From contig MJGA01000017.1 of the NCBI GenBank assembly GCA_001910725.1, positions 681,022 through 745,021 on the forward strand: 64,000 bases of DNA. The letters are read 5' to 3'. Below, in pieces: positions 1 through 13,400 of this stretch; position 1 is the first letter of the stretch; every line of letters begins with the position of its first letter. The notes under the pieces were generated by a model. That model searched no databases and had not been told where the DNA came from. It was given only the letters and a program-made list of their open reading frames with translations. A program made the position numbers and the translations under genes. The DNA is from Phanerodontia chrysosporium. Lineage: Eukaryota; Basidiomycota; Agaricomycetes; Polyporales; Phanerochaetaceae.

Positions 1-714
1 CATGCACTGCACGAGCTCGCGCTTCTCCATGAGCGCGGCATCGACAACGTCCTCTTCGTCGACTACGAGTACGCTGCGGAGCTGCTGGCACAGGCGGCGG
101 AGCTTGGGTACGCACCAAGCGCGTACCGCCTGGGCGAGTGCTACGAGTACGGCAAGATGGGTTGTCCGCAGGATCCGGCGCTGTCCATCCACTACTATGT
201 GCGTCGTCCATCTGCTTCCCTGCTTGCTGCCGGCTAAGCTGTACACCCCCTCATTGCGTCACCGCAGAATATCGCTGCGCAACAGAACCACCGAGACGCC
301 TGCTTCGCCCTCACGGCGTGGTATCTCGTCGGCTCTCCAGGCGTGCTTCCGCAATCTGACACGGAGGCCTTCCTATGGGCGAAGAAGGCCGCAGAAGCCG
401 GGCTTGTGAAAGCCATGTATGCGGTTGGATACTTCCTCGAGGTGGGCATCGGCACAGAGGCCAACCTAACAGAGTACGTCCTTCCGTGCCTTTTGCGTTC
501 TGCCGCTCACGAAGTCCCGCATAGAGCCATCAAGTGGTACCGCCGTGCTTCAGAACTGGGTGACAAGCGTGCGACGCAGCGGTTAAAGAGCTCAAACCCT
601 GTCGAGCGAGCGCCAGGCGGGCCCGGCTCGGTCCTGCACCGCGACAGCACAGGCAGCGACGAGGGAAGCGGGAAGGGCCCGAAAGACAAAGACAAGGATT
701 GTGTCATCATGTAG
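1..714 (+). CDS. Skt5/Chs4-type chitin synthase activator, 3' part, Sel1 repeats, CaaX end
   Basis: This is the C-terminal part of a Sel1-repeat protein of the Skt5/Chs4 family; the 5' part lies outside the window. Exons are 1-198, 268-473 and 525-714, with GT-AG introns. The translation shows consecutive Sel1-like helical repeats (for example AAELLAQAAELGYAPSAYRL and AFLWAKKAAEAGLVKAMYAV) and then a charged, disordered tail. It ends in CVIM, a CaaX box of the farnesylated type. Yeast Skt5/Chs4 activates chitin synthase III and is prenylated at its C terminus, so the tail supports the assignment over a generic Sel1 protein. It probably acts at the plasma membrane at sites of cell wall growth. 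It converges with the WD40 gene on the other strand. Confidence 0.85.
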
Positions 715-1225
715 GCGCATCCCGCCACGCTGCATGACAATGACGGCCCGTTTTCCGCTACAGCTGCCTTCGTTCCGGGGGCTGAGCGACAAGCGGATGA
801 GATACCTTTGGCCCTGGCTGGGCACACTATCAGTCTCCACGGACACGGACATTTGAGTGCATATACGGATTCCGTTGTAAACTACAGCAGCCGTAATGGA
901 TGATCATGCATGCTCACGTCTCGAATGTTCCCTAGGATCGCGTCTCGCTTCACGCATGGATGTACGTCTTCTGCCGGTCACTGCGGGAAGATGAGGAGAG
1001 TAGAGTGAGTGTGTGAGAAAGGACGACATCTGAGATCGAGTAAGTAGATACTTCCTGACCATGCGAGCGATTTGCTAGAGAGCGAGGGCGAGCAACTGGT
1101 AGACGCGGTCGGAGCCTGATCGCGTCCTTGGGCTGAGGCTACTGAACGAATTATATCTATCGATAGTACAAGAAGGAATACAGAGATCCAAGATCAATAA
1201 ACAATGTATGACCTAAACAATCTGC
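715..1225. other. Convergent intergenic region
   Basis: About 510 bp lies between two converging genes and must hold both 3' UTRs. I see no ORF with splice-consistent coding character and no repeat or RNA gene. Confidence 0.6.
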
Positions 1226-4200
1226 TCATGAAGCAGGTATCGCATGAAGCTGACCCTGGGGCCTCGGTGTCTCCACCGACTCTGCATGGTACTGCTCGCG
1301 ATGCAGGTGCGTGACACGGTGGTGCTCTCCCCCCACATGGTGCTGTGCAGGCTGCGGCTGCGGCTGAAGCTGCGGTTGCCCGTGCACGCCCTTCTTCCGC
1401 CGGTAGTACATGACGAGCTCGCTCGATTGGCGCCACACGAATTGCCGCACCGACGCGAGCGTCATGTCGAGGGGAAGCACCGCCTCGTTGCAGAGGATCT
1501 CGAACTGGTCCTCTGGGCGCATCCGCGGGTCGCTCTCTGTCCGTGCAAGCTGTTTGCCGACCGACGACAACGAGCGGGCGTCCATCGACGACCTCGGCGT
1601 GGCAGTGCGCGAGCCAGCGTTGGTCAATTTATCGAGCTTGTCCTGAACCTAGAGAAGCTCAAGGTCAGCGTGATCACGCTGTAAAGCTATCGTAAAAACG
1701 TACGTGGTGCGTGAGCTTCCTAACTCTCAAGAACCGACTCGCCGTTAATTTCGACTGAGCCCTGATGAGAAACAGCTCGTCAGGAGAACTGTCTGAGACG
1801 AGACGGGCGAGGAGAGATGCTTACGTGTTCAATAGCTCCGGAAGCTGCTCTTCGTTCGGGTCCTTGCTGCGATACGGCAATAGCACAAAGCTGACTTTGA
1901 TCGTCGGAATAGGCGGGATCTTGTTTACCAGCAAATACTCGAGCAGCCAGAACGGCATGACTTCTTCAAGCGTACGTGCGTCTTGCCCCGTGCTCGACAC
2001 CTGTCCGCGATACAGCGTGGCCCAACCCGATGGGCACTCCTCAGAGATGAGGATCGACGTATGCGGCGGAATGGCAACAGACGGCGCTTCGTTAGACGTT
2101 GGAGGACTCAGTGGCGTTGCGAAAAGAGCCTGCAGAGGGGTCTTTTGCGGCGGGTGTTGAAGCACGTCCTGAATTACAGCAGTCAGCAAGGACGGAAATC
2201 AATCTCGAGAGAAACTTTTAACTTACGGCCGGCGTCGCTGCATCAGTAGCCTGGTTCACGCCTGGCGTCCCAGCACCAGGTGTTTCCGTGGTACTCCTCT
2301 TCTGCGTCTTCCCAAAGGCTTTTAGGCGGCCCATCAGTCCGCCTGGCGTGCTAGGCGTCGGAAGGTTCGGATCGTACTTCGTCGCCGGAGTGCCCCAGCT
2401 GCCAAAGTCGTCAGGAGACGGTGGTACCGGAACCGCAGGCGTAGCAGACACGCTAGGCCTCCGACTCCTGAGCGAGAAGTAGTCGTTGTCTCGCGTTGCA
2501 GGCGCAGCGTGATCGACAGTGACTGATCGACGCGGTACGGGCGTGTTGTCGTTACTCAGGGGCGACTGCGGGATTGGCGACAGTGCCGTGGACTCGCGAA
2601 GGGAGCTGTTGATGGGGATCATCGGAGGGATGAGGGGCGATGAACGCGTGGAAGGCGTGACACCCGGTGCCACGGCAGGAACCATATTGGGGGATGTGAC
2701 GACCACAGTGCTCCTGCCTTGGGTCGGCGATCGCCTGGCGTCGGACGACGACCGTGACTGTTCTGGTGGAGGACTACCGAGGTCGATGTGCGCAGGAGCA
2801 CCTCCACGATGTAAGCGATGGTTTTCGGGAATACTCGAATCGCGGAGACGCTTGGCATTAGCCCGCTGTTGGTCGCGGATGAAGTGAATGAACAAGTTTC
2901 GAAGGACCCACTTGCCCACATTGACTGATCGCAGCGGTCAGTTCAAACTGGAGATATGTAGATCGAGCCAAACGTACTTCGCGCCTCCTCCGTGAAATGC
3001 TTCTCTGGTCCAAAGCCTGCCTCGTCCGCGTATATCTCCGCTTCGAAGCAACGCTCGTTCAGGTGCACGCTCAACAGGCCCGTCTTCGTGTCCACAGTCG
3101 CCCAGCTCGCGACGACTGCCTCGCCCTCGATGCGCTCCTTCACCGTCTCAAGCGCCTCGCGGGGGCTCCGCTCCACGTCCCGTCCGTCGCACTGGCTCCT
3201 GCGCGACGATGCCGCTGACCCGCAGAAGCTCGCCTCCGCGACGTCTTCTGCGGTGAACCGCCCCAAGCAAACGCCGCGCACGATGTCCCATACCGCGACG
3301 GCGCCCTCGGTGTCGACCGTCAGCGCATGCACGCGGTCGTTCAGCATCGCGCAGCGCACAAGTCCATGCTCGCCGTGAATAATCTCGTCCGGCATCGTAT
3401 GTAGTGGCACAGCGTCCGACGCAATCTCTCGTTCTTCGAAGTCTGCACGTGCCGTCCGTCGCGGATGCAGCGTCTCCTCTGGAACGCGAGAGTATGCCGT
3501 GATCGAGTCCGTGGGGATCGGGCTCGTGCTGCGCGCAATTCCGGGTCCTGCGGCACCAGGAGCGGCGGTACTCGTCAGCACTGCTTGAAGGGGGCTGCGC
3601 ACCAGTCTCGGCACGCTCATGACACTGGCCACGCTGTACAGTGTCGCAACCTCGGGATCCCTGCCCCGGCCGACGCCCCCGAATCCGGAGAACCCTTCGT
3701 TCGGCGACGTCAGCTTGATGAGGCTCTCAAACGGCAGCCCATACCAAGTCTCATCGCCTTCGCGCTCGAGGTCCAGCTTGTTGGCATTCGCGTCGGAGAT
3801 GGACAAGGAAGACATGCGCTTCGATTTCGACCGTGGCGTCGGGCTAGGTGAGTGCGATGGCGAGTGGAAGCGTGTGGCACCTAACACCGGCGATGACTGC
3901 CGCTCGCTTGGCGAGTCCGAGGGACTTGTAGTAACATGGAGATTCTCATCCGACCCAGTCCCGAGCAACATCGCGCGGACAGCCCTCCGTTGTGGGACGC
4001 GCCAGCGCCTGATACTGGAACTTCCGCTCGCGGTCCAGAGCAGGTTGTCATCCATTGCGACAATCTTATTGATGCCTTCTTGCGCCTTGTGCGTGTTCTT
4101 ATCGGCCTCTTGCGCAATGAGCACGCACTCCCCTTCGGAAATATCCGTGCATCCCTCGACATCGACCTTGCACACCAGGCCAGTACGATCACCAGAGTAG

Positions 4201-5627
4201 AATATCTCCAGCGAGGGGTGGGTAGAGAAGAGCGACCAAACGGAGTCGGTGTGGTACGTGAAGGTGTGCAAGCAGCGTTGAGTCGCCAACGACCATAGTT
4301 TGATAGATGCTATGAAGATGATGAGTTATATCGCCGCCTGCGCCGAGTGTGTGCGTACCATCTGCAGAACCTGTCAAGAGCTGCATCGTATTTCAGCGAT
4401 ATCCTAGTGAATGCATTCGAACACCTACATATCTTGCATCGTCACTGATGAGAATAGCACGTATATTGTCCGTGTGACCAACGAGTTTGCTGATCCTCTT
4501 CCCGCTGCGCGGGTCCCACATCCGTACGACGCGCTCCGGCGAGCCCGATGCGATCACAGAACCATATGGATCAGTGGCCAATGCATACACTGATGCCTTG
4601 GGACCGGACGCCTCTGGTGCATTCAAGGTCGTCAGCGGGTCTTGGGCGGTCCGCGATGGATCCCATATTTTGATAGTGCGGTCGAATGATCCAGACGCGA
4701 GCCACTGGCGGTCACGACTGGAGAGCGGTAAGCACCGGGCAGCGCAAATGATCAGTGAGACGCACCAGTATGCTAGGCACCGGACATAATCGTCGTGCAT
4801 TCCGATCGTACTGGGTTCTGACGGGGGTGTAGAGTGTGGTGACCACGCTTTGACTGTGCCATCCGACGACGCAGATACCACTTCAGGAAGCATAAGCATC
4901 TAAGCAGCAAGCATGGTAGGACGGGTACGCACACGTCTGGTTGTAATTACACAAAACGACATCATTCACCCAGTCCGTATGTGCCTGGACGGACTGCCTG
5001 AATTGCGACGCCTGCGAGGAGTTGTAAGGCTTCACGAAGATGGTCGGCGAGCCTGCTCACCTTCCCGGGCTGGAAGGCCTCCAGGTCCGTCTCCCACTGT
5101 TCCTCCCACGGGATGCCATCTTCTGGCCGCGGACGTCTTCTCCGCCCTCGCCCGTTGATGTCCTGCACATCCCCTAGCACGTCGCCGTCGCTGCGCGGGT
5201 CCTCGAGCTCGTCCTCATCCTCCGCAACCTCGTCCGCCCAGCCGGTCATGATCTCCCAGCGGCCGACGCTGCGGCTCATCCCGTCCGCCGCAACACCGTA
5301 CCGTTGTGCGCGCCGCCGCATCGGGATCCCGAGGTCCCAGCCGATAACCATGCCGTCGCGCCCGCCGCTGTAGAGGATGCCCTCGGGCGTGCTACGCCCG
5401 ACAAGCTGTGTCGCGGTATCCAGCGCAAGACAGCACACGCCTAGCCGGTGCCGAGGGTGCTGCCCCCATTTTGGCCACAGTTCTTGTGGCTCCTCGTGCG
5501 GAGAGGGGATGAGCAGCGGCGCAGACGACCCCGTCTTCGACGCCCCGTGCGGGGGGAGCTGCAGCCTACGAACGGGGTCGGAAGGCGGGGGAATGATGTA
5601 GCTAACTCGTCGTCGAGCTGGAGCCAT
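1226..5627 (-). CDS. WDR48/UAF1-type WD40 protein, probable deubiquitinase partner
   Basis: Ten exons on the minus strand: 5627-5061, 5011-4933, 4880-4766, 4717-4429, 4380-4359 (22 nt), 4309-2978, 2924-2227, 2168-1825, 1761-1704 and 1648-1226. They join in phase to about 1308 residues. The N-terminal half is a WD40 propeller matching the WDR48/UAF1 order: SYIIPPPSD at the start, then [69 protein letters not shown]. The second half has the family's C-terminal region: [26 protein letters not shown], and a ubiquitin-like end with [23 protein letters not shown]1 binds and activates USP1/USP12/USP46; the fission yeast counterpart is Bun107 with Ubp9. The divergent neighbour encodes exactly such a USP. 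The insertions between repeats are long, Ser/Pro-rich and probably disordered. Family call is strong; exon borders are inferred by hand. Confidence 0.88.
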
Positions 5628-6928
5628 CGCTCGTTGTCATGAACGTTGCAGAAGTAGAGGAAGACGGAAAAGCTCGTTGCTGGAACGCCGACGCACAAGT
5701 CGAAGCGAACCCGCGGGGTGTCAGGGCGTGCCTGGGATCTTATCTTATCTCCACGTGGACCTCATCTCGTCATGATATTTCCGTAAGCGCATGCAGTCGG
5801 TTGTGTGGTTGGACTCATTTCTGTGTGGAATGTTGTATTCGTGAAGATTTCAGACCATCACGAAAGATTTATGCCAAAGGATGTCTGCTTCTTAGCGCGA
5901 AGAATGAGATTCGGTCACCTAACCGTCTAGATCTGGGAGCCGTCTTCTAAAGCCAGGAGGTACACTGCTCGCCCGCCCAGAAGGATAGGCCATAGTACAC
6001 CTTCGGGTGACGGTATGCCATCCTACTTACTGTACGACATGCCCGCAGTTTCAAAGCGCGCGGTGCGCTCTACTCATGCATGACACGGTCGGCACTCCGC
6101 GGGTCCCCGTCAGTCGTCAGCAGACTCTTTGACGAGCGGGTTGCGTGTGTCCTAGGATGAGACTCATGTCAGACTCATGGGTGCTGCCGGAAGGAGCAAG
6201 CCAGTTGTGAGGCCTAAAGTGCTATGTCGGACCGCCGCTGCCGTCAAGATTCGCAGCACGCCTAAGCATCGCAGACCACAGAGACCGTGCCAGAGTGAGC
6301 CTAGCACAGAGGTGATGAACACGAGACGTACGAGCTATCACGTTAGCCTTTGTGCATAGCGGAGTGACTAAGGGGTAAGACTGGCTCAAATGCCAAGGGG
6401 GCGGCAATATAAACGCAGGAGAGGGTGCACATGGCGCACGATCCCCGTGAGAGAACTCTAACGCAACTGCTCCAAGAGCGTTGATTGACCGATATGTTTT
6501 CCACGAAGCTCATCTCCTGAGAATAAATGAATTGAGATGTGCTTCCCGTGCCTGCCCACCGGCGAGTTGGCGGAATTGGACTAGGAAGACAGGTTGAATG
6601 CGACTAGAAGGCGGTGGGCTGCAGGCCGAGGGAGGTATCTTTGCGCGCGACATTTGTAGACAGAGTCAGGGACGAGGGGACGTTTGAGAGGAAGGCGGGA
6701 TGGAAAGAAAGCGCAGTTGAGAAATTGATGAGGGTTTCCGTGTGGGGAACGGTGCCTTGACGGCCAAAGCGGCGCGGTTCGCGAGCGCTCCCCCGTGCAC
6801 TGCTCGCCCGTTCTCAACGACCTCGAGTCCCTCGACTCCGACGTCCTCGCCCTCCTCCTCGCTGCCGCCAACGTGCTGCTCATCGGCGCACAGGCGGTCC
6901 CCCATCTCCGCCGCGCGAGTCGAGAGCT
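5628..6928. promoter_or_regulatory. Divergent promoter region between WDR48-like and USP genes
   Basis: About 1.3 kb separates the two start codons, which point away from each other, so both promoters and 5' UTRs lie here. I find no supported exon. The part from about 6700 to 6928 is C-rich and open in several frames, so an upstream non-coding or short coding exon of the deubiquitinase gene cannot be excluded. No TATA element stands out clearly. Confidence 0.5.
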
Positions 6929-9900
6929 ATGGCCATCACAAAATGGATACCGTTTGGTGCTACCCCAAATACGACCACTGCCCCCTCGACCTCTCCGGCA
7001 CAGCAGCAGGAGCCCATCCCCATCGTCACCGCCGCGGATGCGAAGCAGTTTGGGTTGGAAAACGTGCGTGAACCCGCTCGATGGCATCCCACCGTCACTG
7101 ATCATCCGTTCGTTCTACAGTTTGGAAACACCTGGTGCGCATGTCTTTTCCTCTCGCCTCCGGGGCCTGTGAACGCTGCGGGCTCGCGCCGCCCTCCTCG
7201 TGCTCGAGAATCGCGCGCACGGTGCTGCTCTATCCGCCGCGTCTCCTGGTGCTCATCCCCATACACCCTGTACGCTCAGAGGGGTTCACACGTACAAGGT
7301 GTTTGGCGATAGCCCGGAAGTAACCGCATGGCACGTCTGTCCATCCGCGCCCTCGACCTCCTCGTTCCCTGTCCGCTTATCTCCACCTCCTTCGTGTCCT
7401 GAGGCTGACGCTCCCGCCTGCCCACAGCTACGCCAACTCTGTCCTCCAGGCCCTCTACTTCTGCGGGCCTTTCAGAGACCTCGTCGTTCAGTACCCTGAC
7501 CCGTCATTTCCGGAGGAACTTCTCGCCGCACCTCAGCTTCCCGTGTCACCACCACTACCGACATCTCCCCCGCCCATCCATGCTCGCCCGAAGCCTACCC
7601 GCAAAGCGTCCGTGTCCGAGCCACCCGTACCGAACGGTGCCAGTCCGACGCGCTCGCCTGGCCTCCCGATCCCGCCTGCGCCTCCAACGCTGCTCTCCGC
7701 CCTCCGCTCACTCTACTTGCATATCAGCAGGAACCCTGCGGACAAGGGCACCGTTGCCCCACGCGCGTTCATCGAGAAGCTGAAGGAGCTCAACGAGCTC
7801 TTCCGATCCACCATGCACCAGGACGCGCACGAGTTCCTCAATTACCTGCTCAATCAGATCGTCGAGGAGATGGATGAGGACAGAAGGAGGCTGCAGAACG
7901 GGAATGGGTCGCCCAACGGAGCCCCAGGCGAAGACCGTGCGTTGCTCTTGCTCTGTCACTGACTATATGCGCTCATCCTAGCAGTCTCGGCATCGGTGGG
8001 GACCTTGTCCTCTACTGCGGCACCATCGGTCGCCCATGTTGCGAAAAACACGCTCGTCCACCAGCTCTTCGAGGGCATCCTGACGAGCGAAACGCGGTGT
8101 CTGACGTGCGAGACCGTCTCGTCCAGGGACGAATCCTTCCTCGACCTCTCGATCGATATCGAGCAGAACTCGAGCGTCACCGCGTGTCTCCGCCAATTCA
8201 GCGCGAGTGAGATGCTCTGCCAGCGGAACAAATTCTTCTGCGACGCATGCTGCGATCTCCAAGAGGCTGAGAAGCGGTAGGTGACATCACCTGCACTCCC
8301 GTCGGCCACCCTTTCTAATCGGACGCGAGTGCAGAATGAAGATCAAGAAGCTCCCAAACATTCTCGCCCTGCATCTCAAGCGCTTCAAGTATCAGGAGGA
8401 CGTCGGCAAGTACATCAAGCTGGCCTACCGCGTCGCCTTCCCGCTCGAACTTCGCCTTTTCAACACCGTCGACGACGCGCAGAACCCTGATCGCCTGTAC
8501 GAGCTCTTTGCCATCGTCGTGCACATTGGCAAGTGAGTGCTTTACCAAGTCCTCTTATCTCCACGCGCCGTCTTTACAGTTGGTAACCTTAATTCCTTCA
8601 GCGGTCCGCACCATGGTCACTACGTAAGTGTTGTGAAAGCGCGCGGAACGTGGTTTCTCTTCGACGACGACAGCGTCGAGACTATCAAAGAGTCCGACAT
8701 ACCGAAATACTTCGGTGATTCGAATGCCGGTGCAGCGTATGTGCTGTACTACCAGGCTGTGGACCTGGACCTCTCTGCCCTGGGCCTGCGTTCATCAGAG
8801 CCCGAAGCTGCAGATGTTTCGACCCCTGCACCGGAAGACTCTTCTGCCAGTCAAACGGCTACTTTGGCAACGACGCTGGAAGCCGACGAGTCGACAAGCC
8901 CGTCCCCTGCACTACCGCCAGGGCTCTCGCCCGATGACCAGCAAACGCCGTCGCCTCAGCCCGACCCATCACCGCCTACGTTCACATCACCGTTCACGAC
9001 CGCCGCACCGCAGCCGATCCCGATGCCACAGCCGTCACTGTCCTTGGACATACCTGTCGCGCCGAGTAGCGTGGAGACCTCGACCTCGTCGCCGACAGTA
9101 GCCTCTCCCTCGGGCGGCGGTAAAGGCTTTTTCGGCTCGCTACGACACTCGCCGTCCATCGGCCTCCGGTCTATGCGCGGGCCATCGTCTTCTAGTAACA
9201 GCTCGGAACAGCGGAAGAGCACTGTCGATGTTCCTCCGGTTCCACCAATACCAATACCATCGACTTCGCGCTCCTCTGTCACCGAGTCCCAGCTCGCAGG
9301 TTCGAGCTCCTCGCTGGCAGCTTCGGCTCCGTCCCCGCTGATGAGCCCGGTGGTCTCTAACGGCAAGGAGAAGGAGAAGAGCTCGAACAAATGGTTCAAG
9401 CGGAAGAGCCTACGCTCGGACAAGCCACCGCCAGTCAGTTCGAGCTACGCCGCGGAGCGCAGCATGTCTGCAGGCGGGCACGGCTCCGAGGACAGCAGCG
9501 CACCATGGTACAACCCCTCGAAGCGCATAAACCGGCGAGCGTCTGAGGCGGGGCTGGCCAGCCTCCCCTCTTCGCCTGTCTCCTCGTCTGTGCCCTCGTC
9601 CGTCACCGCCACTCCCATGCGAGCAATGTCCCCCGCATTGCGCTCGGTCCCAGAGGGCAGGAACCCGACCGCGGAGCCCTTCCCGCCAGAAACGTCGGAG
9701 CGGCGCAACTCGCGGCAGCGGCCCTCGACCGCTGGCGGCGCAATAGAGCGACCGCGCTCTGAACTCGCGCCACCGCTCCCGCCCATGCCGTCCCCGCACG
9801 CGGCCACCTCTGCTCACGCACCACAGCCTGGCGGAGTCCCCAACGGCGTCCCGATCCATGTCAGCTCCTCAAAACCGCAGCGGCCGCATACTGCACACGC

Positions 9901-10120
9901 ACACGCGCCGCCGTCAAGCATCGGCATCTCCGCGTCGAACGGGACCACGAGCACGCTGAGTGAGAGCGCGAGCACGACGGCATCGTCAAACGCAGGCGCA
10001 GCGAGGCCTCCAAAACGCGCCACGCGCAAGCTGAGCCTTACCGCGCCGATGCTCGGCTTCGGGCGCAAGGAGAAGGAGAAGCGGCCCTCGACGTCAGCAT
10101 CGGTCTCTATGAACCGATAA
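6929..10120 (+). CDS. USP12/46 (CreB/Ubp9)-type ubiquitin carboxyl-terminal hydrolase
   Basis: Exons 6929-7063, 7121-7134 (14 nt), 7428-7936, 7982 (or 7985)-8276, 8335-8532 and 8602-10120 give about 889 residues. The Cys box reads [20 protein letters not shown]; the catalytic Cys (about residue 50) is encoded by a TGC split across the intron at 7135-7427. A zinc-binding CLTC...CDAC pair, the motif [21 protein letters not shown] around 8335 and the His box [18 protein letters not shown] (catalytic His about 390) follow in family order. These features are typical of USP12/USP46 and Aspergillus CreB. The last 450 residues are Ser/Pro-rich, low in complexity and end in basic stretches, as in other fungal CreB proteins. 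The enzyme removes ubiquitin, probably together with the WD40 protein encoded next door. The intron of about 290 bp is long for this genome. The start codon is the first in-frame ATG before the Cys box. Confidence 0.9.
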
Positions 10121-10428
10121 CGCGACGCGCAAGCCTCCTTCCGTAGACCCTGGTCTCCGTACACTCTAATGGCGCGAGGCAGTGGAGAACCTCGCGAACG
10201 TGTTGCCTCGACCGCATGCGTCGGGCTGTGCTTCGTGGTAGTAACCTATACACTTCTTCGATACCGGACTCTATATCCAGACAACACTGCCACAATGTAC
10301 CGTATATAGCTATCATCTGGCATAATGTAGCAATCTTCACGAGAACAGCCGTCTTTTGGGATATCCAGAAAGTGCATCGACAAAGGGTATCAAATTGAAC
10401 ATGATGCGTGTGGCTCAGCAATGACCGT
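10121..10428. other. Convergent 3' intergenic region
   Basis: About 300 bp between the converging deubiquitinase and Vps11 genes, presumably 3' UTRs. Nothing else is seen. Confidence 0.6.
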
Positions 10429-13400
10429 CTAGCTAGAAACCTCCTCCAGCCGGGACATGTTGAGTACGCCGCGGCTGAACCCAGCTGCGACCGCCGCGAA
10501 ACCGCCCTCCTTGACCTCGGATAGAAAGACGTCATGCTGGTCAGCAAGGCGTTCGTTGTTCCGACGAATCTCGCGAATGATGCTGTGCTGCCTGGCGCAA
10601 TTGGGGCACTCGGTTTCGTGTTCACCAAGGCATCTGCAGTTGATTAGGACGCCGTCAGATCGAGAGACGCATATAGACCCACCGCTGATGATAGCTGTGA
10701 TTACACATAAAGTGAATGCTCGGAAGGTCGAGCTGACCGCCACACGCCGAACATTGAGTGACGTGGAAGACACGCGGATGCTCGGGGTCGGAGAGGTCTT
10801 CGACTTGTTTGAGCTTCGCTCTCGTCTCCGTGCGGTACGAGTCAATCAATTTCTTGTCCTGGACTCCGCTTCAGCACCTCGCTCTACAAGATTGCAATAC
10901 AACAACACCCACCGTGTCAATCTCTGCTCGTGCAGACTTGATCCGCGAGAGTAGCCACTGCTTCACCAGCCCAACGCTCGCGACGTTATTCCGGCTGAGC
11001 ACCTGCACGACCGCTAGCGGCGGCATGATCTTCTCCGCCTCGATATGTTCGAGGATCCGCCCAAGGTCGTCGGTGTGGCGGGCAAGCAGCGATGGCGAAG
11101 ACGTGAGGAAGCGCAACACTAGTGGGTACAAGCTCGGGTGCTGTGCACCATACTTGTCGAGGCAGCGCACGACGTCCTTCGAGGCGCCAGAAGCCGGGTC
11201 CTCACGCTCGCGATCCATGTAGAAGCGCAGAACGTCCTCAAACATGCCGAGCTTCTCCCACAGTAGCACAAGGCCCGGCATGAAACCGCATGTCGAACAA
11301 AGAATGAGTGCATGTGTGTGGTCGTACGGAAGGTCGTCGCGTTGCAGGACACGGAGCGCTTTGTCGGGCTGATCCACGAGGTATAGTTCGAGCAAGGCAT
11401 TCCAAACTCCAACCTGGTCACGCCGCTCCGCCTCTGGGTCTGCGCCGGGGTCAGGCTCAACAACGGGTGGCGGTGTGCCTTCTTTTCCGGACACGCTCTG
11501 TCCCCATCGCCGCAGAGCAACCTCTTCGAGGAAATGCAAGAAGTTGGTGGGGTGATCAATGAAGTGCGCGAAATACACGCGAGGGGATGGACGCTTAACG
11601 ACATGAGGTCGGTGTGGTTTAGTAATGGTCGGCGTGGCAGTGCGAGATGGGTCAGAGGAGGGACTAGGGTCTGACACGTTGACTGATCCTTGCCGTCTTG
11701 GCGCAGGGGCTTTTACGGTGGTGGTGGTCGAAGCTGTAGAAGGCTGGACCGTGTCTGAAGCTGCGCTGGCCGTCGATGCTCTGTTGAGAGCAAGGTATGA
11801 TAGATATGACGGACCGCCTACGCTGGGCTGGCGAGAAGGGGAAGGGGGCGAGTCTTCATCGTCGACAGTCAGTGGCGTGAGGCTTGTACACAAGTCGATG
11901 AGCAGGGCCGTAGTCTCCTCCGGCAAGTTGTCTAGCAGGGCGCGCCCATATCGCGCTAAATTACCCTCCGCCTGCGACCGAGATTAGCCTGGAGCGCGGA
12001 AGTTACTCATTTCATGTAACCTACCGTTTCTGTGCCAAGTTTCCGCAAGTACGCCAAGGCTTCCCGATAGTTACCTGAATCCTCGACCATGATTTGCAAA
12101 TAGTCTTCATGCCGCTCGTACTTCTCTGCAAGATAGGACGCGTGCTTGTAGTAGTTCGCCTGACGACAGACCCGGATAGCTGTGTCGAGATCGAACGGAA
12201 GCTCATGTGCGTTCCCGTCCGTGCTCACGCGTCGAGACTCGCTACGGATGAAGCTCTCTAGTCGGGCCTCGTCCTTGAGTTTCGTATAGGTGTTCAACAA
12301 CAATGTTGTATGGTCCGCGTTCGCGAGACCACGGGTATGCAACTCCTGCAAGTACGTCACGAGGTTATGGATACGCTGCGCATCGAGAAACTACAACAGA
12401 CATGATCAACATATGCCAAAATGCATGCAAAGCTAGGCATACCTTTCTGATGACGTAGCTAGGCTGCACAAACCCAATGGTTTGTACAAACTGCTGCATA
12501 GCTGTATCGTACTCGCCCTTGGAATATAGGTGGTCACCATACTGCTTCCGAATATCCGCGACGCTTTCCTCGTCCAGACCTTGGGTTTTCGCGAGGTTTA
12601 GCGCGAGGAGGTACAACGATTTCCGATAGAGTAGCTCGAGCTTCTCTGCGGTCGGCTTTTCCTCTAGTCGGAGGAGCTTCCGGGTAAATCAGCCAAGGGC
12701 ATCCTGTAGGCTCGAAGAGACGCACCTTTCCGTCATTGGACAGAAGATAGACTTGTCCGCTCGCTGCGAAGATGTCTCTGATTCCGTCCGTGTACGTGCC
12801 AGAGTAGGCTACAAGCTTATTCTCAAGGTCAAAGACGACAACCTTCGAGATGTCAGTGTTCGCGTCGTTGTTCTTGACGAAATTCCGGACAGTCGCAGAT
12901 GGAGCGGACGCCGTGGGTGTGAAGGGAGGTGAAACAATGACCAAATAGTTGCGATGAGCATAGACTGCCGATTTGTGTCCTACGAGATGATTAGTAATTG
13001 ATCGAAACAGCCTCGATTGGTCGCGCACCTTCATACGCATAGCACGCGCCCCGTCCATCTATACCGCACAAGTATATTGCCTCGTCTCGAGCGACGATGA
13101 TCTCCCTATAATCTTGATCCATCGTCGCGCAGCCAAGAGCGCAGCCGACCTCGTCGACGGCGGTCGGTGTCCCCCCTTGCCCTTTGCCGGATACCTGGTA
13201 CATGAGCACCCGGTTGATAGTCACAATGAAGAGATAGACATTCGGGTTGTCGTTGGTAGGCTCACGGAAGCCCAAGCCGGTGACAGGGTCGCTCGATCCC
13301 TCGAGAATGACCCGGGCTTTCGGGAGTGCGGTCAACGATGTCGAGCCATTAAATATCGACTGGTCTAGGTGCCGATAAAGTAGGACAGTGCCGTCAGCGA

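Noticed and set aside
2..409. Plus-strand open frame with an early ATG at the window start
   Set aside because: It reads through an intron of the Skt5-like gene in the wrong frame; the correct frame gives Sel1 repeats.
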